From Pseudomonadales bacterium (GTDB taxonomy: Bacteria; Pseudomonadota; Gammaproteobacteria; Pseudomonadales; Azotimanducaceae), in contig JALZVT010000002.1 of the NCBI GenBank assembly GCA_023300545.1, positions 124,001 to 188,000 on the forward strand: 64,000 nt of DNA. The letters are read 5' to 3'. The notes under the pieces are model-generated. The model was not told the origin of the DNA and made no database searches. It worked only from the letters and a program-made list of their open reading frames with translations. A program made the translations under genes and the position numbers. This document shows, piece after piece, positions 7,854 to 15,539 of the stretch; the stretch's first letter is position 1; every line of letters begins with the position of its first letter.

Positions 7854-9158
7854 TTAGCCGATATCGGCAGCAAGCCGAATACCGGTAAATTGCCAGCGAT
7901 CTGGCGGATAGAAAAAATTACGGTAGGTAGAGCGAGCGTGCCCGGATGGCGTCGCGATAGAGCCGCCACGCAACACCATCTGACCACTCATAAACTTGCC
8001 GTTATATTCGCCCAAAGTACCTGGCAATGGACGGAACCCAGGGTAGGCGGCATACGCACTGCGCGTCCACTGCCAGAGGCTGTCTTGCATTTGCACAATG
8101 GCAATTGATTCTGCGTCGGTGTTACCACCGGCCAGCGTTTCAAGTTCTAGCGCTTGCGCGGCTATCTCCCATTCCACTTCGGAAGGCAGACGTGCACCCG
8201 CCCAACGGGCATAGGCATCCGCTTCGTAATAGGACACATGGGCAACGGCAGCATGTAGACGCAATGGCTGCAAACCCGTGAACACATACTCCTGCCACTC
8301 GTCGTTATGTTGCCGCCAATACAAAGGCGCAGGGTGTTTGCCAAAACGACCCGCCTGCAACGCAGACCAACCTTCAGAGAGCCAAAGTTCGGAGCGCGTG
8401 TAGCCACCATCTTCAACAAATTTTAGAAAGTCTGCGTTGCTGACCAAACGATTCGCAAGCTTAAAGTTTTCGGTGTAATTTTTATGGCGAGGCGTTTCGT
8501 TATCAAAACAAAACTCCGCGTTGGTGGCTACATCCACACCAATTTCGTGCAGTCCGCCAGCAAACTCTCGAAATAAAAGTTCCGACGGCTCAACGACTAG
8601 AGAGTCATCGCATACGGCGCGATCCGTTGTTGGCACCGTGCTGCTCTGATAAGCGTCAGCTACGGGTGTTTTGCCAAGAATGTATTTAATGTCAGTAGCG
8701 AGTAGCTCTTGATGCTGTTGCTCATGATGCAAGCCCAACACAACAGACCGTTGCAGAGCCTCGCTGGCTTCTTCATCTCGCGACGCGAGCGACGCCAGCA
8801 ACTCGCGCATGCTGACATCAACATGATTGCGATAGCTGTACACCTCATCGACTGTCGGTCGAGACAGATTGCCGCGCTCGGTTCGCGGATGCTGTTCGCC
8901 AACCCCATTGTAGTAAGAGTTAAACAACACCTCGAAGGAATCGTTGAAGGGCACATAGTCCGGCAATTCCGGCTTCAGCAAAAAGGTTTCAAAAAACCAG
9001 CTGGTATGCGCAAGGTGCCATTTTGGGGGACTGACATCGGGAACGGGTTGCACGCCGTAGTCGTCTACCGCCAATGGCGCACATAGGTCAACAGCGTGTT
9101 GCCGTATGCGATCATACTGCTCGGTGAGCGGCTCGTTTATGCCGCGAGATACTTGCAC
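7854..9158 (-). CDS. egtB: ergothioneine synthase EgtB (hercynine sulfoxide synthase)
   Basis: Non-haem iron enzyme that joins hercynine to a thiol (gamma-glutamylcysteine or cysteine) with oxygen. The 434-aa protein has an N-terminal DinB-like domain with the expected iron ligands His51 (HLAHTSWFFE), His145 and His149 (HHEQQHQELL). A C-terminal FGE-sulfatase domain follows (about 205-434, with ARLPSEVEWEIAA and the ending FYPPDRWQFTGIRLA). No egtA, egtC or egtE is in the window, so either another protein supplies the thiol and lyase or cysteine is used directly. It lies 38 bp from sco on the same strand and may be read with the oxidase assembly genes. Confidence 0.95.
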   Translation of the reverse strand: MQVSRGINEPLTEQYDRIRQHAVDLCAPLAVDDYGVQPVPDVSPPKWHLAHTSWFFETFLLKPELPDYVPFNDSFEVLFNSYYNGVGEQHPRTERGNLSRPTVDEVYSYRNHVDVSMRELLASLASRDEEASEALQRSVVLGLHHEQQHQELLATDIKYILGKTPVADAYQSSTVPTTDRAVCDDSLVVEPSELLFREFAGGLHEIGVDVATNAEFCFDNETPRHKNYTENFKLANRLVSNADFLKFVEDGGYTRSELWLSEGWSALQAGRFGKHPAPLYWRQHNDEWQEYVFTGLQPLRLHAAVAHVSYYEADAYARWAGARLPSEVEWEIAAQALELETLAGGNTDAESIAIVQMQDSLWQWTRSAYAAYPGFRPLPGTLGEYNGKFMSGQMVLRGGSIATPSGHARSTYRNFFYPPDRWQFTGIRLAADIG

Positions 9159-9196
9159 TGTAATTCCTGTGTGCCGTTTTAGTCTAGGTCGAAGGC

Positions 9197-9832
9197 TTAA
9201 AGCGACGCCCGCAACGCCCGGAAGGTCTCAACGAGCTTAGCACGGGTATGGGGCATTTTTATGAAACCGTGATAATGGCCAAATGGATTTACAATTACGA
9301 CATTACCCGTGTGGTCTATTGAGTAAGGCTCGTCACCCTGCCCCGGCATTTTCTGAAAGGCCGCATTTACCTGAGTCGCAAAGGTGGCAAGGTTGGCAAT
9401 AGTCCCGGTGACGCCAACAAACTCTGGCGAGAACGCACGCGCGTAGGCACCCAAAGCGTCCAAGTCATCCCGCTCCGGATCGATGCTGACAAGCACACCA
9501 CGAAAATCAGCGCGCTCTTCTGGCGTCAGCTCATTAACCGCTTGACCCATCAACGACATGGTTGTCGGGCAGATATCAGGGCAATTTGTAAAACCAAAAA
9601 ACAAGAACGTCCAGGAGCCCTGAGCAAGGCTTGCTTCTGTGAAGGCCGAACCGTTGTCAGCTTGCAATTGTATATCGGCAATCGCGCGTGGCTTGGGCAA
9701 CATAACGCTGCCCTGTTTTTGTAGTTCGTCAAACGAAACGGTTTTCACCTTGGTGGTGTTGTAGACAAAGGCCGTCAGCACAATGCCTATAAAAACCAAA
9801 CACATGATAACGGTCGCGCGAACGCCAGACAT
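9197..9832 (-). CDS. SCO1/SenC/PrrC copper chaperone
   Basis: Membrane-anchored thioredoxin-fold protein that delivers copper to the CuA site of cytochrome oxidase subunit II or reduces its cysteines. One N-terminal transmembrane helix (residues 7-24) precedes the copper-binding CPDIC (Cys84, Cys88), with the third ligand His174 in DHTGNV. Length 211 aa is typical. It is the last gene of the ctaA-ctaB-sco run. A second related-looking protein without these ligands is encoded at 11894-12595. Confidence 0.94.
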   Translation of the reverse strand: MSGVRATVIMCLVFIGIVLTAFVYNTTKVKTVSFDELQKQGSVMLPKPRAIADIQLQADNGSAFTEASLAQGSWTFLFFGFTNCPDICPTTMSLMGQAVNELTPEERADFRGVLVSIDPERDDLDALGAYARAFSPEFVGVTGTIANLATFATQVNAAFQKMPGQGDEPYSIDHTGNVVIVNPFGHYHGFIKMPHTRAKLVETFRALRASL

Positions 9833-9877
9833 AGAAAGCTCCAGAAGTAGATAGACGCTAGTTTGGCTGGTAGGTAA

Positions 9878-10819
9878 TTAACCGGCCATTGGCGAGGTGG
9901 TGTAATGATCGACCAGCAGCGCCAGAAACAAAGCGCCAAGGTAGGCAATAGAAAATCGGAACGTTGCCATGGGTGCTGTGGGGTTGTTATCTCGTACCAA
10001 AACAATTGCCCAGTAGAGAAAACGCGCGCCAAGCAACAGTGCACCCGCTAAATAGATCTCACCGCTCATGCGGATGCTATAGGGCAATACCGTAATTAAT
10101 ACGAGGATAACCGTGTAAAGCAAAATGTGCAGGCGCGTGTAGGACTCACCGTGGGTGACCGGCAACATGGGAATATCAACGTCGCGATATTCGTCTTTAC
10201 GATCGAGTGCCAACGCCCAAAAGTGCGGCGGAGTCCAGGCAAAGATAATCAGCACCAACAGAAGCCCACCGGGTTCTATGCTGTTACTGACCGCCGTCCA
10301 ACCGAACAGTGGTGGCGCGGCACCAAACAGCCCACCAATGACAATATTTTGCGGGGTAGCCCGTTTCAGCCACAGGGTGTAAATCAAACCGTAGCCCACC
10401 CAAGAAGCCAAGTTTAACCAGGCCGTCAGAGGGTTGACCAAAAAATACAGAACCAGCATGCCAAGGATGCCGGTCACTGCCGCAAATGCCACACCCTGAG
10501 AAAACCCTACCCGGCCGCGAGCAATGGGCCGATTGCTTGTCCGTGCCATGCGCGCATCTATCTCGGCGTCAGCAATATGGTTCACCGCTGCCGCCGAACC
10601 CGCCACCAGCGCAATACCAATCGTGCCGAACAGCAAGGCATCGACAGGCACCATACCTGGTACCGCCAAGAACATGCCAACAATCGCACACAGCAGCATC
10701 AGCAAAACCACGCGCGGTTTGCACATTTCGTAAAAATCGCGCCAAACCGCTCCCTCAACAGTCACCCCCTCAATAGAGGGATCTGAGTCGGTTGGTATAG
10801 AAACAGGTATATCAGTCAC
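9878..10819 (-). CDS. ctaB: protoheme IX farnesyltransferase (haem O synthase)
   Basis: UbiA-type integral membrane prenyltransferase that adds farnesyl to haem B, giving haem O for the aa3 oxidase. The 313-aa protein has about eight to nine hydrophobic helices. It carries the first aspartate-rich site as NHIADAEIDARMARTSNRP (about residues 81-99) and a second block with LDRKDEYRDVDIPMLP (about 206-221). It is 14 bp downstream of ctaA, which converts haem O to haem A, so the two act in sequence in one transcript. Confidence 0.96.
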   Translation of the reverse strand: MTDIPVSIPTDSDPSIEGVTVEGAVWRDFYEMCKPRVVLLMLLCAIVGMFLAVPGMVPVDALLFGTIGIALVAGSAAAVNHIADAEIDARMARTSNRPIARGRVGFSQGVAFAAVTGILGMLVLYFLVNPLTAWLNLASWVGYGLIYTLWLKRATPQNIVIGGLFGAAPPLFGWTAVSNSIEPGGLLLVLIIFAWTPPHFWALALDRKDEYRDVDIPMLPVTHGESYTRLHILLYTVILVLITVLPYSIRMSGEIYLAGALLLGARFLYWAIVLVRDNNPTAPMATFRFSIAYLGALFLALLVDHYTTSPMAG

Positions 10820-10833
10820 ATCAGCACCTCGGC

Positions 10834-11829
10834 TTAACTCGCCAACTGAGAGGGCACACGGGCGCGGTAGTTTACTGCAACCAGCACCAGCAGCAATGCC
10901 GCGCCCCCAAGGTTATGGAAAGTGGCATTCAATAGCGGTAGCACCCAAACAACGTTCAGCACTCCAAGCATCAGCTGTACAGCTAGCACCACGCCCAGCC
11001 ATCCAGCAAGGTCGGAGCCCGCCTGTGCCATGCGAAAGGCAAGTAGGCCCACTACTAACAGGATCACCAGGGCCCCTAGTCGATGGGTCATGTGTACGGC
11101 CTGCCGCGCACTGTTGTCGAGCTTACCGCCCAGATAGTTCGGACCGACCTCCTGGGTAAGGTCAAAACCTTTACGAAAGTCCATTTCGGGCCAAACCGCC
11201 TCACTCTGACACCCCGGGAAGTCGCTGCAGGCCAGTGCTGCGTAGTTGGTGGAGGTCCAGCCACCCAGCGCCACCTGAACGATCACTAGCACCAGCGCGA
11301 TAGCAGCGTGAGAGCGAAACTTACCCGCCACATTCCAGCGACTACCGAGTCCAAGTCGCAGTAACAGCAGCCACAGCAGCGCAACCGTGGTGAAGCCCCC
11401 CAGCAAATGCGCGGTGACCACCTGGGGCCAGAGCTTCAGCGTCACGGTCCAGGCACCAAAGGCGCCCTGACAGATCACCAGCGCCACCAAGACTAAGGGC
11501 AGCTTCCAGGGAATTCCCGTGCGCCGATGGCGCCAGGCAGACACAAAAATACCCACAATCAACAAGCCCAGCGTACTGGCGAGATAGCGATGGATCATTT
11601 CCCACCACGCCTTTTCGGCCTCAACCGGCGCGTCTGGGAAATTGGCCTGGGCGCTCGCAACCGCCTCGGCACTTTGGGGCACGATCAACGAGCCATAGCA
11701 GCCCGGCCAGTCGGGGCAACCAAGGCCTGCATCTGCAAGCCGGGTGTAGGCGCCAACGCCCACAACAAGCAGGCCAAACAGCAAGGAAAAGAAGGTAAGT
11801 CGGTAGGTGTTTTGCCAACTGGTAACCAT
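10834..11829 (-). CDS. ctaA: haem A synthase (CtaA/COX15)
   Basis: Oxidises the methyl group of haem O to the formyl group of haem A. The 331-aa membrane protein has about eight hydrophobic helices and the family motifs TRLADAGLGCPDWPGCYG near the N-terminus, EMIHRYLAS (haem-binding His), VTAHLLGGF and HMTHRLGALV. It lies between the unnamed assembly protein and ctaB, an order also known from Pseudomonas cox clusters. Confidence 0.95.
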   Translation of the reverse strand: MVTSWQNTYRLTFFSLLFGLLVVGVGAYTRLADAGLGCPDWPGCYGSLIVPQSAEAVASAQANFPDAPVEAEKAWWEMIHRYLASTLGLLIVGIFVSAWRHRRTGIPWKLPLVLVALVICQGAFGAWTVTLKLWPQVVTAHLLGGFTTVALLWLLLLRLGLGSRWNVAGKFRSHAAIALVLVIVQVALGGWTSTNYAALACSDFPGCQSEAVWPEMDFRKGFDLTQEVGPNYLGGKLDNSARQAVHMTHRLGALVILLVVGLLAFRMAQAGSDLAGWLGVVLAVQLMLGVLNVVWVLPLLNATFHNLGGAALLLVLVAVNYRARVPSQLAS

Positions 11830-11893
11830 GGCTTGGGTCTCTTAGTAAGGTGGTGATTGTTTAGTTGTTAACGCTGCAGTGGTCCAACCTGAA

Positions 11894-12595
11894 CTAGCCC
11901 AGCTGGGAATACTTCAACAAGCGCTTCAAGTCTTTCTGCATGTCTGGTGCTGAGCCAACCAACGGATAACGCAACACCATCACGCCCGTAGGATCGACGA
12001 TGTAAAGCCCAGTTTCTGGCGCTGCAGAAGACGTGCCTGTACCTACTGCCGGAGCCGATGCGCCCGGCGACAGCTGAACCATTCGGGGAAACTGCGTTGC
12101 CAGTTGGGTTGCGACATTATTGCCGAGTTCTGGCAACAACACCGCACGACGAACTCGCGTGGCATCTTTAGTTAGTAGCACCTGCAATGATCGCAGCTGA
12201 ATTAAGGCTTGTGAGCAGTCGTCAGCACAACCTTCGTTAGCAACCGCTACTAACCACCAGGTGCGTTTCAAACTTTGTCGACCTTCAAGGGCCGTTTGAG
12301 CGTCGCCGTCTAACGGCGTAAAGGCTTCAGGAAACTCTCGAGCAAAGGACGCACGCTCGACCGTACGCCAATCAAAATCGGCAACAGAAACGTCACCCCG
12401 AACAAACTCACCTTTGTTAACCGTGCCCCAAGTGCCAAAATTTTGCGCAACCTTGAACAGGCCGAAAGAGCCAAACAACGTAAATGCCATTATACCGAGC
12501 ATAAGGATGAGTTGCGTGCGCCCAGGATTGGCTGGCGACGACCCGTTATCTGAGTCACCTGCTGATGAGTCATTGGCGTTCGGTTGCGGTTTCAC
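11894..12595 (-). CDS. membrane-anchored protein of the cytochrome oxidase cluster, function unknown
   Basis: A 233-aa protein with a polar N-terminus, one transmembrane helix (about residues 28-46, LILMLGIMAFTLFGSFGLF) and a periplasmic domain. The domain has thioredoxin/SCO-like elements: TWWLVAVANEGCADDC (Cys pair near 117-121) and the ending GLYIVDPTGVMVLRYPL. The SCO copper cysteines are spaced differently (CXXXC within GCADDCSQ) and no DHTG histidine is visible, so equating it with SCO would be unsafe. Its ATG overlaps the SURF1 stop by four bases (ATGA). A similar uncharacterised gene sits between SURF1 and ctaA in Pseudomonas. An oxidase assembly role is inferred from context. Confidence 0.8.
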   Translation of the reverse strand: MKPQPNANDSSAGDSDNGSSPANPGRTQLILMLGIMAFTLFGSFGLFKVAQNFGTWGTVNKGEFVRGDVSVADFDWRTVERASFAREFPEAFTPLDGDAQTALEGRQSLKRTWWLVAVANEGCADDCSQALIQLRSLQVLLTKDATRVRRAVLLPELGNNVATQLATQFPRMVQLSPGASAPAVGTGTSSAAPETGLYIVDPTGVMVLRYPLVGSAPDMQKDLKRLLKYSQLG

Positions 12596-13416
12596 GTTGC
12601 GATATCCTGCTTGTCGTTTGTGCGGTCGCCCTTGTTAGAAAGCGCAGATCGACCATAAAAGTAGTAAAGCGTAACCAGTGCTAAGGCCAGTCCAAACCAT
12701 TGAAAGGCATAACCCTGATGGCGTTCGACACCAAAGCCCATGGTTTGGGGCGCGGCTTTTAGTACGCCGGGTTGCCCGGCCTCCAAGCGCAGCTCTTTAC
12801 CCGTAATCTGGGAACCAAGCATCGCCTCCAACGCAGGTATGTCTAATCGCTGCATACGAACCACCAAATCATTTTCGCGTTGCAGTGATTCGTTGCCAAA
12901 CAGCGGCAGCATACCGGTGTCTGGCCAAACCAGTGCAACCAATGACACCTCACCGGTTGGCAAAGCCGTGACATCAGGTAAGTCCGTTCGCAGCCGTGGT
13001 GCTTCGATCCAGCCCCGATTCACCAACCATGTTGCATCACCGGCTGTAAAAGGCGCGTAAACCCAGTAGCCGGGTTTGCCATTCTCTATCTGATTGTCGA
13101 GCAACAGTTGTACCGGCAGGAAACTACCGTTGATGCGTACCCGAGTAAACGGCTCGGGTGTTATGGCCGCTGCCGGATCACTAGCAAGCTCCATCGGCAG
13201 AGCACCCAGTTTGTCAAAATACGCGTCCATTAAGCTCTGCTTATAGGCGGCCCGCTCCAATTGCCACCCCGCCAGAAATAGCACCAGCGGCAGCATAATC
13301 AGCACAAACAAGGTCATCCGCCAGTCTGCCCGCCAGACACGCGGGACCCGGGATAGCTCTGCGGTCTGTGCCTGTTTAGGGGGGGTACTGGCCAAAGGGT
13401 TAATTTGCACTTTCAT
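12592..13416 (-). CDS. SURF1 family cytochrome oxidase assembly protein
   Basis: Assists haem A insertion into subunit I. The protein (274 aa) has the SURF1 plan: an N-terminal transmembrane helix (LFVLIMLPLVLFLAGWQLERA, with the conserved GxWQLxR-like end), a periplasmic domain with NRGWIEAPR, and a C-terminal helix beginning HQGYAFQWFGLALALV. The frame is open upstream of 13416, but the ATG there matches the family start and leaves 58 bp to the divergent DUF2909 gene. Its end overlaps the next gene by four bases, so these genes are tightly coupled. Confidence 0.92.
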   Translation of the reverse strand: MKVQINPLASTPPKQAQTAELSRVPRVWRADWRMTLFVLIMLPLVLFLAGWQLERAAYKQSLMDAYFDKLGALPMELASDPAAAITPEPFTRVRINGSFLPVQLLLDNQIENGKPGYWVYAPFTAGDATWLVNRGWIEAPRLRTDLPDVTALPTGEVSLVALVWPDTGMLPLFGNESLQRENDLVVRMQRLDIPALEAMLGSQITGKELRLEAGQPGVLKAAPQTMGFGVERHQGYAFQWFGLALALVTLYYFYGRSALSNKGDRTNDKQDIAT

Positions 13417-13474
13417 CGGAAATTGATGGTTATGAGTTAGAGTGATTGTTCGTAACTCACGCTCTAGAGGACCC

Positions 13475-13762
13475 ATGCTAAAGATCCTGATTCTGGTATT
13501 GCTGTTGGGCGTTATAGTCAGCCTGTTCAGCGGGCTGGTGTTTCTGTTTAAAGACAGCGATAAAAAAGATTCTAAACGCACCCTGCACGCCTTGGGTGTG
13601 CGTATCTCACTAGCCGCCGCACTGATCATAACGGTGTGGTACGGCATCTATACCGGCGAACTCAGAGTCAACTCGCCATGGCATCAGTCGATTCGTGCTG
13701 CAGACGCCCAAGCAGAGTTAGAGGATCGAGCAAAACAAGCGGCAGATACACAAACGCCCTGA
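13475..13762 (+). CDS. DUF2909 twin-transmembrane protein
   Basis: Small membrane protein (95 aa) with two hydrophobic helices (about residues 3-24 and 46-64) joined by a charged KDSDKKDSKRT loop, as in DUF2909 proteins. Start is taken at ATG 13475, preceded by AGAGGA at good spacing; an in-frame ATG at 13442 lacks such a site. It is the only gene of the oxidase cluster on the plus strand, between SURF1 (divergent) and ctaE (convergent). Function unknown; a link to oxidase assembly is context only. Confidence 0.8.
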   Translation: MLKILILVLLLGVIVSLFSGLVFLFKDSDKKDSKRTLHALGVRISLAAALIITVWYGIYTGELRVNSPWHQSIRAADAQAELEDRAKQAADTQTP

Positions 13763-13828
13763 TCGGTTAGGAAACAGGGCGCTTGCAGGCTGTTAGCTAT
13801 GCCGCTGGTGCATGAGGCAACAGCAGAT

Positions 13829-13870
13829 GGGATCAGAATCTTTTTAAGGTGCCGCAGGCGCTCTGACCCC
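13829..13870. repeat. imperfect member of the GGGGTCAGA/TCTGACCCC family
   Basis: Arms GGGATCAGA (13829-13837) and TCTGACCCC (13862-13870) pair with one mismatch around a 24-base loop. It lies between the converging DUF2909 and ctaE genes. Same arm sequence as the palindromes at 52-75 and 54705-54726. Confidence 0.55.
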
Positions 13871-13881
13871 CGCATCGTCAT

Positions 13882-14796
13882 CTAGAACAGATACACAAAG
13901 ATAAACAATCCCAACCAAACGACGTCTACAAAGTGCCAATACCAGCTGGTTGCTTCAAAGCCGAAGCAATCTTCGTGCGAGAAGTGGCCCTTGATCGCGC
14001 GGATCAACGCGATCAGCAACATAAAGGTTCCAAGCGTTACGTGGAAGCCGTGAAAACCCGTCAGAATAAAGAACGTTGAACCGTAGATACCGCTGTCGAG
14101 GGTAAGCCCAAGATGCGCATAGGCTTCGATATATTCTTCAGCCTGCAGACCCAGGAAGATCACACCCAGAACCACGGTGACGGCCAGCCAAGTGATGAAG
14201 CTCTTGCGGTTATCGTTCTTTAAGCCCGTGTGCGCAAAGTGCACAGTGATACTGGAGGTCAACAGAATAGCGGTGTTCCAAAACGGCAGATAACCGCCCC
14301 ACTGTGACAGCGGTGGTGGCGCCATGCTTTCCTTAGGACCGGCGAAAACTGAAGGATCCGGGTTAGTAATAACGGGCCAGGTGTTGTCGAATTCAGGATA
14401 AAGATAGTCACCCGTCAACGCTTTACCGCCGTCGCCACCCATCCAGGTCATGACAAAGTTGCGAACGTAAAACAGCGCGCCAAAGAAAGCGGCAAAGAAC
14501 ATTACTTCAGAAAAGATGAACCAGCCCATTCCCCAGACGTAGGATTTCTTTAACTGGCCACTGACCAAGCCAACCTGATTTTCACTGATGACCTTGGCGA
14601 ACCATTGGTACAAGACAACGGAAAGACCAGCAAAGCCGACGTAAAAGAACAGCAGGGAGCCACCTTCGTCAGTCTTGAGCGCATTGAGATAGCTGCCCAA
14701 GCCGACAAGCATGACGAACATCGATGCGGCAAGCCACACCGGATACCAGCCTGAATGCGGGATGTAATAGGAGGGCGTTTCTGCGGGATTAGCCAT
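13882..14796 (-). CDS. ctaE: cytochrome c oxidase subunit III
   Basis: Core membrane subunit of the aa3 oxidase, without redox centres. The 304-aa protein has seven predicted helices and family segments WFIFSEVMFFAAFFGALFY (about 92-110), FILTGFHGFHVTLGTFML and the ending EATSWYWHFVDVVWLGLFIFVYLF. An insertion of about 50 residues after helix III (YLYPEFDNTWPVITNPDPS) is common in this subfamily. The ATG overlaps the ctaG end by eight bases. Confidence 0.97.
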   Translation of the reverse strand: MANPAETPSYYIPHSGWYPVWLAASMFVMLVGLGSYLNALKTDEGGSLLFFYVGFAGLSVVLYQWFAKVISENQVGLVSGQLKKSYVWGMGWFIFSEVMFFAAFFGALFYVRNFVMTWMGGDGGKALTGDYLYPEFDNTWPVITNPDPSVFAGPKESMAPPPLSQWGGYLPFWNTAILLTSSITVHFAHTGLKNDNRKSFITWLAVTVVLGVIFLGLQAEEYIEAYAHLGLTLDSGIYGSTFFILTGFHGFHVTLGTFMLLIALIRAIKGHFSHEDCFGFEATSWYWHFVDVVWLGLFIFVYLF

Positions 14797-15511
14797 TGCC
14801 TGAGGGCTCCAAAGCAGTTGAATCGTTAGTATCGATCTTGGAATTAGTGTTCGCAGCAGCGCGACTCTCGACTAACTCTTTACTTAAGAGAGCAATGTCA
14901 CTGCGTTCGGTAATGTCATACAACGCGTATGACAGAGAAATTGATTGCACGTTTTTTGGCAGGTCGCGATCAACAATGAAGCGCATAGGCATCACCATCT
15001 CTTCGCCAGGCTGCAAAATTTGACTCTCAAAACAGAAGCATTCTGTTTTGTGGAAATATTGGGCGGCGTTAAACGGCACCAGTGAGGGCACCGCCTGACC
15101 AACCATCACCTTGTCGGTGGGGTTGCGCACAATAAAGTTCACAGCCTTTAACTCACCGGGGTGCACGCGCACACCGCCTTTTTCAGATTCAAATGACCAT
15201 GGCATGCCTTCGTTGGCATTGGTCACAAAGCTCACTTGAATCAGTCTCGATTTATCGGGCATTAACGCCGCGGCATCGTACTCGTACTTGCCGCCGGTCT
15301 TACCGTTTAAGCCGGTAATGTCGCACAGCAGGTCATACAGCGGCACCAACGCAAAGCCGAACGCAAACATGCCAACCACCAGCGCGCTCAGCTTCTTCAC
15401 CAGTGCCCCGTGCGCATTGTGCGCAGGCGGCAAAGGAGTCGTAGTCATAGACTCGTCAACCGGCGCTTGCGCGTCGGTCAATGAGTTGTGCTCTGTTGGT
15501 TGGTTACTCAC
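14789..15511 (-). CDS. ctaG: cytochrome c oxidase assembly protein CtaG/Cox11
   Basis: Copper chaperone for the CuB site of subunit I. The 240-aa protein has an N-terminal transmembrane helix (about residues 36-58), the FNAAQYFHKTECFCFESQ segment with the two copper-binding cysteines (ECFCF), and the PMRFIVDRDLP block. The N-terminal 30 residues are polar and variable, and so is the serine/asparagine-rich tail. It sits between ctaD and ctaE, the usual Cox11 place. Confidence 0.95.
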   Translation of the reverse strand: MSNQPTEHNSLTDAQAPVDESMTTTPLPPAHNAHGALVKKLSALVVGMFAFGFALVPLYDLLCDITGLNGKTGGKYEYDAAALMPDKSRLIQVSFVTNANEGMPWSFESEKGGVRVHPGELKAVNFIVRNPTDKVMVGQAVPSLVPFNAAQYFHKTECFCFESQILQPGEEMVMPMRFIVDRDLPKNVQSISLSYALYDITERSDIALLSKELVESRAAANTNSKIDTNDSTALEPSGNG

Positions 15512-15539
15512 TGCTTCTATTTACCGACAACCTAAAACC

